From Candidatus Roizmanbacteria bacterium RIFCSPHIGHO2_02_FULL_43_11 (lineage in GTDB: Bacteria; Patescibacteriota; Microgenomatia; UBA1406; HO2-37-13b): 7,845 bases of DNA. Under the pieces are notes generated by a model. It was not told the origin of the DNA. It did not search any database and saw only the letters and a list, made by a program, of their open reading frames with translations. Positions 1 through 5,246 of this stretch are shown piece by piece. The translations under genes were made by a program, and so were the position numbers. Location of the stretch: the NCBI GenBank assembly GCA_001789515.1, contig MFZT01000038.1, positions 11,181 to 19,025 of the forward strand, written 5' to 3'. Numbering within the stretch: position 1 is the first letter of the stretch; each line of letters starts with the position of its first letter.

Positions 1-59
1 AAAAAGTCCTCAAAAAACAGAAACGCGAGGTCAGCTAAAAATCCAGATTTAGATGGCTC
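1..59. other. window edge, no feature recognised
   Basis: This short edge lies downstream of the stop codon of the minus-strand metallopeptidase gene. I see no start codon with support, no GC-rich hairpin followed by a T run, and no tRNA-like fold. It may be the spacer to, or the 5' part of, a neighbour outside the window. Confidence 0.4.
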
Positions 60-440
60 CTACTTCTCCATTCTCTTATACATCCGCTCAACCTCATGGT
101 GATCCACTCGATATGAGCCGGACTTATGTGATTTAAGTGCGCCAGAGAAGGTTTTCGGGATATGGAGCAGCTCATGAATAATTACTTTCTTCTTACGATC
201 ACTGGCAAGCTTGTCGAAATGCTGAGCAAGCACCTCGATCACATACGTTGCCGGATAGCCTGCTGCAAATTGGAAGATGCGAGATAACCCCCAAATTCGT
301 GCGTACGCCCTCGCTGAACTGCCCCTGCTGCGCACACAAAATACACGTTCGACATCTATATATCGCATGTTCAATTGCTTTACAATGTCAACCATAATCG
401 CATGCACATCTCCGGCATCTTCAACGTCCCACTTTCTCAT
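60..440 (-). CDS. small zincin, putative phage-type metallopeptidase
   Basis: A 126-residue protein with a zincin active-site motif HELLH at residues 89-93, followed by IPKTFSGAL and, further on, two histidines at 114-115 that could supply the third zinc ligand. The layout (short N-terminal alpha/beta part, YVIEVLAQHFDKL helix, then HELLHIPKTFSG near the C terminus) is that of the 'putative phage metallopeptidase' family, which occurs in phages, archaea and CPR bacteria; the substrate is unknown. There is no signal peptide or membrane segment, so it is probably cytoplasmic. The protein is basic at its C terminus. The ATG at 440 is supported by a perfect TATAAT ending 7 bp upstream, and no Shine-Dalgarno is present, so the mRNA is probably leaderless. 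It is divergent from the zinc-ribbon gene at 591, and its upstream region holds the AACTAGTT array. Family assignment is by recalled motif pattern, not by a search. Confidence 0.8.
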   Translation of the reverse strand: MRKWDVEDAGDVHAIMVDIVKQLNMRYIDVERVFCVRSRGSSARAYARIWGLSRIFQFAAGYPATYVIEVLAQHFDKLASDRKKKVIIHELLHIPKTFSGALKSHKSGSYRVDHHEVERMYKRMEK

Positions 441-447
441 ATGCGCA

Positions 448-453
448 ATTATA
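448..453 (-). promoter_or_regulatory. -10 box (TATAAT) of the metallopeptidase gene
   Basis: A perfect TATAAT on the minus strand ends 7 bp before the ATG at 440, so transcription would begin at or within a base or two of the start codon. There is no recognisable -35 at 17 bp; that position is occupied by the AACTAGTT array, which may be where an activator or repressor binds. Confidence 0.6.
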
Positions 454-511
454 ACAGTTAGTTAGAACTAGTTATAACTAGTTGAACTAGTTTTAACTAG
501 GTGAACTAAGT
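453..511. repeat. AACTAGTT octamer array, copy 1
   Basis: Five octamer units follow each other at 466-473, 476-483, 485-492, 495-502 and 504-511. The first three are exact AACTAGTT, and the last two are AACTAGGT and AACTAAGT. Spacers alternate 2, 1, 2, 1 bp (AT, G, TT, G), so the period is 9.5 bp, close to one helical turn. Each perfect unit is its own reverse complement, and the first two units with their AT spacer form an 18-bp perfect palindrome at 466-483. A degraded unit may extend left to about 453. The array covers the -35 and upstream region of the metallopeptidase promoter. A related array lies at 4127-4163 in the opposite orientation. Confidence 0.85.
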
Positions 512-529
512 CACCAAACCTACCCCATC

Positions 530-590
530 CTTCTATGCCTCTATACTTCCAAGCTTCCATACTTCTATCCTTCTATATTATACTTCTCAT
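530..590. repeat. pyrimidine-rich CTTCYATR octamer array
   Basis: Imperfect tandem octamers sit directly upstream of the gene at 591: CTTCTATG (530-537), CTCTATA (539-545), CTTCCAAG (546-553), CTTCCATA (554-561), CTTCTATC (562-569) and CTTCTATA (570-577). After the 5-bp insert TTATA comes CTTCTCAT (583-590), which abuts the ATG. One strand is almost free of G. The last two units overlap the -10 region of the zinc-ribbon gene. It could be a slippage-derived microsatellite or a binding array; the sequence alone does not decide. Confidence 0.7.
576..584 (+). promoter_or_regulatory. -10 region of the zinc-ribbon membrane protein gene
   Basis: Two overlapping -10 candidates are present, TATTAT (576-581) and TATACT (579-584). 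TATACT ends 6 bp before the ATG at 591, the spacing expected for a leaderless transcript. No Shine-Dalgarno lies between, and no -35 stands out within the pyrimidine-rich repeats. Confidence 0.5.
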
Positions 591-1307
591 ATGCATTGCC
601 CAAATTGTCACAATATACTCACACAGGTTCAGCTCGGTAATGTCCACGTTGATCATTGCAATAACTGTGGTGCTACCCTTTTGGAGCCGAACGTGATTAA
701 TCGTATCACACTTAATGATGCTGAGCGTCTTGCGATGATGAAGGAGACAGATTCTATCTCTGGTACAGAGAAAATCTCTCCTCGAGATGGCAGTGTTTTT
801 GTACGGCTTCAAAGTGATTCCATCCCACAACATATAACTCTTCTTCACTCTACTTCCACTGGTGAGGTTTTTGCGTTTGCAGAAGATCTTGTTGAATTCA
901 AGCGGGCACAAGGCTCGAAGATTGATTATTATAAAACTTGGCGTATACCCCTCCCCGCATTGCAACAAGTATTGGTACTGGGCATGATCATGTTCATTAC
1001 AGCATCCCTTGCATATGTTTCAACTGTCCTGCAACAACCCACTCAGCAATCAATACAAGCCCAGGAACTGTGCCAAGGTGGAATCGAGCAGATTCAGGTA
1101 AAAGAAGATCATTTGATCTCATGTCTTACGGCTGTACCGCTTACATGTACTATTCAGGCTAGATGTGCTGGAAAAATTAACAATATTGATACAAACTCAG
1201 CAAAGACGACACACTTTGGGACTATACCATCAGCCTGCTCTGAAGCTCGATTTATCTGCTTCGACAAGGAAAGGTCTGTAGAAAGCACGTGGACACCTCT
1301 CAAATAG
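591..1307 (+). CDS. TFIIB-type zinc-ribbon, single-pass membrane protein
   Basis: A 238-residue protein. Residues 1-27 form a zinc ribbon, CPNC (C3, C6) and CNNC (C23, C26), in the style of the zf-TFIIB family. A soluble stretch (about 30-118) is followed by one hydrophobic segment at about 120-146. The remaining 90 residues carry six cysteines (161, 178, 186, 192, 216, 223), a pattern that would suit disulfides if this part is outside the cell. The likely topology is zinc ribbon inside and Cys-rich domain outside. No enzymatic motif is visible and the function is unknown; a regulatory or envelope-sensing role is only a guess. The ATG is the first codon after a -10 box 6 bp away. The 3' end overlaps the convergent nucleotidyltransferase-fold gene by 8 bp, and the spacer upstream is shared with the divergent metallopeptidase. 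Confidence 0.8.
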   Translation: MHCPNCHNILTQVQLGNVHVDHCNNCGATLLEPNVINRITLNDAERLAMMKETDSISGTEKISPRDGSVFVRLQSDSIPQHITLLHSTSTGEVFAFAEDLVEFKRAQGSKIDYYKTWRIPLPALQQVLVLGMIMFITASLAYVSTVLQQPTQQSIQAQELCQGGIEQIQVKEDHLISCLTAVPLTCTIQARCAGKINNIDTNSAKTTHFGTIPSACSEARFICFDKERSVESTWTPLK

Positions 1308-2121
1308 CGATGTGTTTCTCAATTTTCTTCTGGTAATCCCGAGGGAAGAACCAAAGCTGCTCGTTTGAGACACGCTCTTTGCTTATCCTGGACATTAAGC
1401 GCAGTTGAACCACACGAGTTATAGCCTCAAGAATACGGGTTATAAGTGTTGGACCTTCGACTGCAAGATCAACATGTGAAATGGCAAGATTTGGAAAGTA
1501 GTGCCTCACCCACTTATTTGCAAAAAGGTAACGATCATATACCCCCCCTCGCATATATAAAGGTCGCATTTGAACAACCTCATGGGCAACATATAAATTT
1601 CTCTTCTCCTCTGGCACCGTCAAATTTCCTTCATCAAAAAAAAGGTTAAGACAAATTTTATTTCGGATAAACCGCGACTTTCGTCCTCTATGTTTCTTTA
1701 GCGATTTTGCAATAAGTATTGCTGTGGCGCGGCTAAGCCAGATGCCTCCAGGGGCACTGATGATGAAGATGTCAATATCATCTCCTTCTTTTGCATTAAG
1801 CATTGAGCATGAGCCTGAGAGCCCAACAAGTTTTATCCAGGGACATAGACTTAGGAGAAATATAAATAATTTGATTGATGAAATTTTAGCTTGAGAGATG
1901 CGAACTTTCGCATTCCTGTGTCTGGTGTCTATGCCCCCCCCCGTATTATTGATGGGTCTTTTCTGATAACTTATATCGCTTAGTTTAGCAGTAATGTCTT
2001 GCTTCGTGCACTTGAAGGAAACATACGTATATATCTCATCTTGAGTAGGAATGTAATCGAAAAGTGAGAAATATTGCATCGTTTTTAGGATGGCTTGTCC
2101 CAGCCGCTTTTGCATGATCAT
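1300..2121 (-). CDS. nucleotidyltransferase-fold protein (Pol beta superfamily)
   Basis: A 273-residue protein. The N terminus (about 9-35, ILKTMQYFSLFDYIPTQDEI) resembles the small helical domain that opens a family of CPR proteins. The central region holds the nucleotidyltransferase signature G103-S104, about ten residues, then D115-I-D117 (LSGSCSMLNAKEGDDIDIF), where the two aspartates would bind Mg-NTP. Later blocks CLNLFFDE (157-164) and LYVAHEVVQMRPL (176-188) fit the same family. The substrate is not known. An uninterrupted run of nine G encodes Gly61-Gly63 just before RHRNAKVRISQ. This is roughly where I recall relatives having a short aromatic loop, so a small deletion or slippage there is possible, though the frame is open throughout. 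ATG codons at residues 1 and 3 are both possible starts. The gene is divergent from the gene at 2188, 66 bp away, and convergent with the zinc-ribbon gene. Confidence 0.72.
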   Translation of the reverse strand: MIMQKRLGQAILKTMQYFSLFDYIPTQDEIYTYVSFKCTKQDITAKLSDISYQKRPINNTGGGIDTRHRNAKVRISQAKISSIKLFIFLLSLCPWIKLVGLSGSCSMLNAKEGDDIDIFIISAPGGIWLSRATAILIAKSLKKHRGRKSRFIRNKICLNLFFDEGNLTVPEEKRNLYVAHEVVQMRPLYMRGGVYDRYLFANKWVRHYFPNLAISHVDLAVEGPTLITRILEAITRVVQLRLMSRISKERVSNEQLWFFPRDYQKKIEKHIAI

Positions 2122-2149
2122 GGAATTATTTTCCCAGATATATATACAA

Positions 2150-2179
2150 TTGACAAATCAAATATCACTATGTTAGGCT
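2150..2179 (+). promoter_or_regulatory. promoter of the 250-residue Ala/Pro-rich protein gene
   Basis: A consensus -35 TTGACA at 2150-2155 is followed after 18 bp by TAGGCT at 2174-2179, a weak -10. The -10 ends 8 bp before the in-frame ATG at 2188, and this spacing is the main reason for choosing that start over the upstream ATGs at 2095 and 2170. The -35 lies in TTGACAA, whose complement reads TTGTCA (2156 to 2151), so a promoter for the divergent gene may share the same bases. Confidence 0.5.
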
Positions 2180-2187
2180 TAAGTTAT

Positions 2188-2940
2188 ATGGATGACGCAG
2201 AACCCCAAGATGGTCATGTTGGTAAAACTCCCTCAGCTCCGTTTGCTTTAGGTGATCAGAGCGCCCCAGCTGCTGTAGGTCCCAATGCTGTTGCAGTAGG
2301 CAGAGAACGTGCTGATTTGGTTGCGCAGGCCCAGGCAAACACTCGTTCTATTTTGGGGCAGCCAGGGCTACATGTGGAAGAAGCAGAAGATGGACGATTG
2401 CGAGCATCTGCAGTGCCAGTCCCTAGTGTTCGTGAAGCAGATCAACGCCTTGATACTTTCCTAGCAGCACAGCAAGGTAAGCAGCCGGAGCCTGAAATAG
2501 GAGATACCAGACAACGCGAGATTCAGGGGCGTATCGCAACAGCTCCAGCGCTTCTTACACAATATCTTGAACAGGCCCAAGCAATGAGATTAAATGTTGC
2601 CCCTCTTGAGAGATTATCTCAATTGGTTAAGTCCGGACAAGCTATTTCGCCAACTATGGTCGAGAACGCAGCGATCGTGGTTGGACTCAAGAAAGAGACA
2701 GCTGCGCTTGATCAACGAGCCATCGCGCAACACCCTGAGCCAATTCCTTCTGCTGCTCCAGTCACGGCGCCCATTCCAAAGCATGTCTATGCTCCTGCTG
2801 CTGTACCTATCCCCGAGTACGTTCATGCCCCAGTACTCGCCTCTCATCCTGTTGTTGAGCCACAAAAGCAAGGATGGTTTGCCCGGCAGCTTGCAAAACT
2901 TGGGTTTGGGCAAAAAGAGCCATTACCCGTTCAAGGTTGA
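2188..2940 (+). CDS. unrecognised Ala/Pro/Gln-rich protein with amphipathic C-terminal tail
   Basis: A 250-residue protein that I do not recognise. Residues 1-35 are low complexity and probably disordered. Residues about 36-60 and 105-180 look helical, rich in Ala, Gln, Leu and charged residues (for example LLTQYLEQAQAMRLNVAPLE). A proline-rich linker (183-226) contains a two-copy repeat, PIPKHVYAP (195-203) and PIPEYVHAP (207-215), with a 12-residue period. The C terminus, GWFARQLAKLGFGQK (229-243), would make a short basic amphipathic helix that could touch a membrane or a partner. No signal peptide, transmembrane segment or catalytic motif is visible. The open frame extends upstream to an ATG at 2095, but that would overlap the divergent gene's start and its promoter, so 2188 is preferred. 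It converges with the GT26 gene, 40 bp away. Confidence 0.65.
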   Translation: MDDAEPQDGHVGKTPSAPFALGDQSAPAAVGPNAVAVGRERADLVAQAQANTRSILGQPGLHVEEAEDGRLRASAVPVPSVREADQRLDTFLAAQQGKQPEPEIGDTRQREIQGRIATAPALLTQYLEQAQAMRLNVAPLERLSQLVKSGQAISPTMVENAAIVVGLKKETAALDQRAIAQHPEPIPSAAPVTAPIPKHVYAPAAVPIPEYVHAPVLASHPVVEPQKQGWFARQLAKLGFGQKEPLPVQG

Positions 2941-2970
2941 CACATAGCATTAGATGACAGGAGTTCTACA

Positions 2971-2990
2971 GAAATCCCGATCAGGATTTC
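2971..2990. repeat. inverted repeat at the 3' end of the GT26 gene
   Basis: GAAATCC (2971-2977) and GGATTTC (2984-2990) form a 7-bp stem around a 6-nt loop that contains the stop codon of the minus-strand glycosyltransferase gene. It lies between two convergent genes, where a transcript end is expected. There is no T run on either side, so it is not a classical intrinsic terminator. Confidence 0.35.
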
Positions 2991-3745
2991 GAGGTGAATC
3001 CCAACCTTGCTTTTATGATCATACAGATGAACTGCACAAGCTTTAATTGCCTTTTCCATCTCCGGGGCTGTCGGACAAGCCGGAATAGCCACTCCAGTCC
3101 TGCTCTGCGCATCCATTGTGGAGCTCTTGGCGTCTCGCCTGCCAAAAAATCAAAGGCTCCTCCAACTCCTGCACAAGCGGTATTTCCAAATCGAGCTCGA
3201 TTTTTGTATGCCCACAGCTCCTGGGCTGGAGAACCAAAAGCAATAAAAACAATGTGCGGCTCTCTATCAGCAACTATGGAAAAGATTCTCTCCTCCTCTT
3301 CAGCTGTTGGCTGCAAAATGTTTTCAATCCCTGTAAGCCCGATAATTTCTAGCCTCGGATATTCTTTAGAATAGCAGTCGGCGATTCTTTCTGCTAGATT
3401 TCCTCTACCGCCAATCAGCATAACCCTTAAGCGACGATCCTGTGCCACCTTAAGGACATCTGACATGAAGTCCACCCCCGCATACCTTCTCACGCCTCGT
3501 ATCCCCATGATACGGGCTGCTATGGCAACCCCAGAACCATCGACTAATAGGTATTTACTTGTCTGGACAACCCTCCTGAAATGCGCATTCTTTTGAGCGA
3601 TGATGAAAATTTCTGGATTAAGTGACATAACAAGGGCAAAGGGGTGCCTATGGAAAGCGTCTTTTAGTATAGTCTCTAGGATATCGTTCCTTGACCCCGT
3701 CGGGATCGGGATACCAAGTAGGCTTCTGGGTGGTTGTTCTTTCAT
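2981..3745 (-). CDS. WecG/TagA/CpsF family glycosyltransferase (GT26)
   Basis: A 254-residue protein, normal length for GT26. These enzymes sit on the inner face of the membrane and transfer a sugar (ManNAc, ManNAcA, glucose or similar) from a UDP donor to a lipid-linked acceptor during teichoic acid, common antigen or exopolysaccharide assembly; which sugar is used here cannot be read from the sequence. Family blocks are visible in order: LLGIPI near the start, SLNPEIFIIAQ (41-51, N43 in the acceptor-site block), VDGSGVAIAAR (68-78, D69 the probable catalytic acid), RRYAGVDFM (86-94), AFGSPAQELW (169-178), CAGVGGAFDFLAG (191-203) and RAGLEWLFRLVRQPRRW (214-230), the basic membrane-association tail. 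The ATG at 3745 is the first possible start, because an in-frame TAA lies two codons upstream. No Shine-Dalgarno is present. The gene lies downstream of tRNA-Arg and mreB on the same strand. Confidence 0.93.
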   Translation of the reverse strand: MKEQPPRSLLGIPIPTGSRNDILETILKDAFHRHPFALVMSLNPEIFIIAQKNAHFRRVVQTSKYLLVDGSGVAIAARIMGIRGVRRYAGVDFMSDVLKVAQDRRLRVMLIGGRGNLAERIADCYSKEYPRLEIIGLTGIENILQPTAEEEERIFSIVADREPHIVFIAFGSPAQELWAYKNRARFGNTACAGVGGAFDFLAGETPRAPQWMRRAGLEWLFRLVRQPRRWKRQLKLVQFICMIIKARLGFTSKS

Positions 3746-3771
3746 AATTTATATAGGGTAAAGCTGGTCAT
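3742..3771 (-). CDS. possible nine-codon leader peptide overlapping the GT26 start
   Basis: A tiny open frame encoding MTSFTLYKL ends in TGA, and its stop overlaps the GT26 start codon in the sequence ATGA. This is the arrangement used for translational coupling, and the GT26 gene has no ribosome binding site of its own. The frame itself also lacks a Shine-Dalgarno, and frames this short arise easily by chance. Confidence 0.2.
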   Translation of the reverse strand: MTSFTLYKL

Positions 3772-3981
3772 CCCTAATATAATCCATATACGTCGTTTAT
3801 GTTCATTTTTTGTGAACTATGGTTTGTGCTGTTATAAGGAGACAACTCTTGTTTACGGCCGAAAAATCCTGCCCTATTGTTTTTGGCTTATAATAATTTT
3901 ATATATCGCCGGTTATTTCTCAGGAATTTTCTACTTTTCTTATTTGCTCACTTTATCCCATCAAAACTGTTTTACTATAGG
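3746..3981. other. AT-rich upstream region of the GT26 gene
   Basis: These 236 bp separate tRNA-Arg from the glycosyltransferase start. On the minus strand there are -10-like sequences, TATATT (3781 to 3776) and TATATA (3755 to 3750), without a clear -35. A weak 5-bp inverted repeat, GTTCA and TGAAC, lies at 3801-3817. A plus-strand frame (3734-4042) runs through here but continues into the antisense of the tRNA, so I do not call it a gene. I see no terminator with a T run behind the tRNA. Confidence 0.4.
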
Positions 3982-4053
3982 TGTTCCCGGCGGGAATCGA
4001 ACCTGCATCGGTCGCTTAGGAGGCGACTACTCTATCCATTGAGCTACGGGAAC
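3982..4053 (-). tRNA. tRNA-Arg, anticodon CCT
   Basis: A full 72-nt cloverleaf. The acceptor stem GTTCCCG pairs with CGGGAAC (7 bp). The D stem is GCTC/GAGT, and the anticodon stem GTCGC/GCGAC encloses loop CTCCTAA with anticodon CCT at positions 34-36. The variable loop has 4 nt, and the T stem GCAGG/CCTGC encloses TTCGATT. The discriminator base is A at 3982. The 3' CCA is not encoded (CAC follows), so it must be added enzymatically. It reads the AGG arginine codon, which ends mreB and occurs elsewhere in the window. A TATAAT lies 8 bp before the 5' end. Confidence 0.96.
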
Positions 4054-4061
4054 TATGGTCA

Positions 4062-4067
4062 ATTATA
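4062..4067 (-). promoter_or_regulatory. -10 box (TATAAT) of tRNA-Arg
   Basis: A perfect TATAAT on the minus strand ends 8 bp before the first base of the mature tRNA, so the primary transcript would have almost no 5' leader for RNase P to remove. No good -35 is found at 16-18 bp; the inverted repeat at 4088-4103 begins about 20 bp upstream. Confidence 0.6.
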
Positions 4068-4087
4068 GTACAACTTACAAATGAGTG

Positions 4088-4103
4088 GTCTGATAAGTCA
4101 GAC
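4088..4103. repeat. 6-bp inverted repeat upstream of the tRNA promoter
   Basis: GTCTGA (4088-4093) and TCAGAC (4098-4103) flank a 4-nt loop between the end of mreB and the tRNA -10 box. It could be a weak terminator hairpin for mreB or an operator for the tRNA promoter. No T run follows on the minus strand. Confidence 0.3.
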
Positions 4104-4126
4104 AACTATAGGAGCCCACTCCGGCC

Positions 4127-4163
4127 TTCTAGTTAAAACTAGTTATAACTAGTTCACCTAATC
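4127..4163. repeat. AACTAGTT octamer array, copy 2
   Basis: Four octamer units lie at 4127-4134, 4137-4144, 4147-4154 and 4156-4163, with spacers of 2, 2 and 1 bp (AA, AT, C). The two central units are exact AACTAGTT and with their AT spacer repeat the same 18-bp palindrome seen at 466-483. The outer units are TTCTAGTT and ACCTAATC. Spacer bases match the reverse complement of copy 1, so this is an inverted, shorter version of the same array. Its edge forms the last codons and the stop of mreB. Confidence 0.8.
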
Positions 4164-5158
4164 GCTTCCTTATAACTGTCAAGGTTCTCAATAGCCATCC
4201 CCGCGCCTCTAATCACGCAAAACAGAGGCTCCTCAGCTGTAAATGCTGCAACGCCAGTGTAATGGCTAAGATAGGCGTCCAAATTTTTCAGCTGGCCTGT
4301 TCCTCCAGAAATAACAATGCCGCGGTCTACAATATCTGAGGAGAGTTCTGGTGGTGTTTGAGCTAGGACATCTTTGACACCTTCAAGAATGGTTTTTAAA
4401 GGCTTTTGCATAGCCTCAGAAACAGCTCTTTCGCTTACATGCACAACTTTTGGAAGACCAGTCTGAAAGTCACGACCCTTAACCTCAATAGTGTCCTCGT
4501 CTTTAGCTGAGTCCAAAAAGGCGTTTCCTATCTTCATCTTGACATCCTCTGCTGTCCTCTCCCCTATTATAACGTTGTACGCTTTGCGCATATGGTGCAT
4601 AATCGCCTCATCAAGCTTGGTACCAGCGCCACGCACGCTTTTATACTCAACAAGTTGCCCCATTGAGATCACAGCAACTTCTGCAGTGCCTCCACCAACG
4701 TTGACAATCATATGCCCAGAAGCCTGCGAAATCGGGATACGGGCTCCGATCGCTGCAGCCAGAGGTTCCTCAATTAAGTACACATCAGTCGCACCTGCAT
4801 TCTTGCACGCCGATACAACAGCCCTTTTCTCAACTTGTGTTGAACCTCCTGGAACAGAAATCATCAAATCGACTTTCATAGCGAACCCTTTTATAGATTT
4901 TTTTAAAAAATATGAAACCATTGCCTCTGTAATGGAATAATCTGCAATGACCCCATCCTTAAGTGGCCTCGCGGCAATAATTGTTCCTGGAGTACGACCC
5001 AACATCTGGCGGGCATCATCTCCAACAGCAAGAATTTGTTTATTTTCTATTGAATAGGCAACCACCGTTGGCTCGTTCAGAACAATACCCACACCTGCAA
5101 CATATACAAGCGTATTTGCTGTTCCTAAATCAATTGCAACCTTTCGTCGCCACATCAT
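4154..5158 (-). CDS. mreB: MreB, bacterial actin (cell shape)
   Basis: An actin-fold ATPase that polymerises under the membrane and guides peptidoglycan synthesis; 334 residues, the usual length. Positions below count from the second ATG (5155), as relatives begin MWRRKVAIDLGTANT. Phosphate-1 loop: IDLGTANTLVYV (8-19). VPGGSTQVEKRAV (101-113) stands where VPSGIT-VERRAV is usual. LIEEPLAAAIGA (127-138) keeps the catalytic Glu. Phosphate-2: VNVGGGTAEVAVIS (151-164), with Asn152 replacing the usual Asp. The adenosine motif GIVISGGTGQLKNLD (279-293) is slightly altered, and the ending PLFCVIRGAGMAIENLD (310-326) is typical. The frame is open upstream to 5266, but that extension is unlike MreB and runs into the divergent PEGA promoter and start. 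No Shine-Dalgarno precedes either ATG (5158 or 5155). It is followed on the same strand by the AACTAGTT array and tRNA-Arg; mreC, mreD and rodA are not in the window. Confidence 0.93.
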   Translation of the reverse strand: MMWRRKVAIDLGTANTLVYVAGVGIVLNEPTVVAYSIENKQILAVGDDARQMLGRTPGTIIAARPLKDGVIADYSITEAMVSYFLKKSIKGFAMKVDLMISVPGGSTQVEKRAVVSACKNAGATDVYLIEEPLAAAIGARIPISQASGHMIVNVGGGTAEVAVISMGQLVEYKSVRGAGTKLDEAIMHHMRKAYNVIIGERTAEDVKMKIGNAFLDSAKDEDTIEVKGRDFQTGLPKVVHVSERAVSEAMQKPLKTILEGVKDVLAQTPPELSSDIVDRGIVISGGTGQLKNLDAYLSHYTGVAAFTAEEPLFCVIRGAGMAIENLDSYKEAIR

Positions 5159-5246
5159 ACTTTTGACATATTTTGATATACTAATGTAGATATATGATAC
5201 ACCTTTTCTGACTATATCATACCATACAATTATGTATAATAGAGAC
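5159..5246. promoter_or_regulatory. divergent AT-rich promoter region between mreB and the PEGA gene
   Basis: These 88 bp separate the two opposed starts and are very AT-rich. The plus-strand -10 of the PEGA gene is clear (5235-5240). For mreB I find only weak -10-like sequences on the minus strand, such as TATCAT and TATGTC, and no -35. The shared spacer suggests the two genes may be co-regulated, but no operator is recognisable. Confidence 0.4.
5235..5240 (+). promoter_or_regulatory. -10 box (TATAAT) of the PEGA gene; decides its start
   Basis: A perfect TATAAT ends 6 bp before the ATG at 5247. The alternative in-frame ATG at 5232 lies upstream of and partly within this box, so it could not be in the transcript. 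This argues for a leaderless mRNA starting at 5247. No good -35 is visible. Confidence 0.65.

Noticed and set aside
530..590. Possible CRISPR array
   Set aside because: The repeat units are 8 bp with almost no spacers. Neither of the two octamer arrays has CRISPR-like repeat or spacer lengths, and no cas gene is present.
573..968. Minus-strand open frame of 131 codons opposite the zinc-ribbon gene
   Set aside because: It lies wholly antisense to a gene with clear motifs, has no family resemblance, and has no promoter or ribosome binding site.
2095..2187. Upstream extension of the Ala/Pro-rich protein to the ATG at 2095
   Set aside because: It would overlap the divergent gene's start and include the TTGACA/TAGGCT promoter. 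The added residues are unlike the rest of the protein.
2971..2990. Intrinsic terminator for the GT26 gene
   Set aside because: The 7-bp stem is moderately AT-rich and no T run follows on either strand, so I list it only as an inverted repeat.
3835..3894. AAGGAG followed by TTG as a small plus-strand gene
   Set aside because: The frame ends after 14 codons and encodes nothing recognisable. The purine-rich match is likely chance.
3734..4042. Plus-strand open frame of 102 codons with a hydrophobic stretch
   Set aside because: Its C-terminal third is the antisense of tRNA-Arg, a common source of false genes, and it has no start signals. The hydrophobic part is explained by AT-rich DNA.
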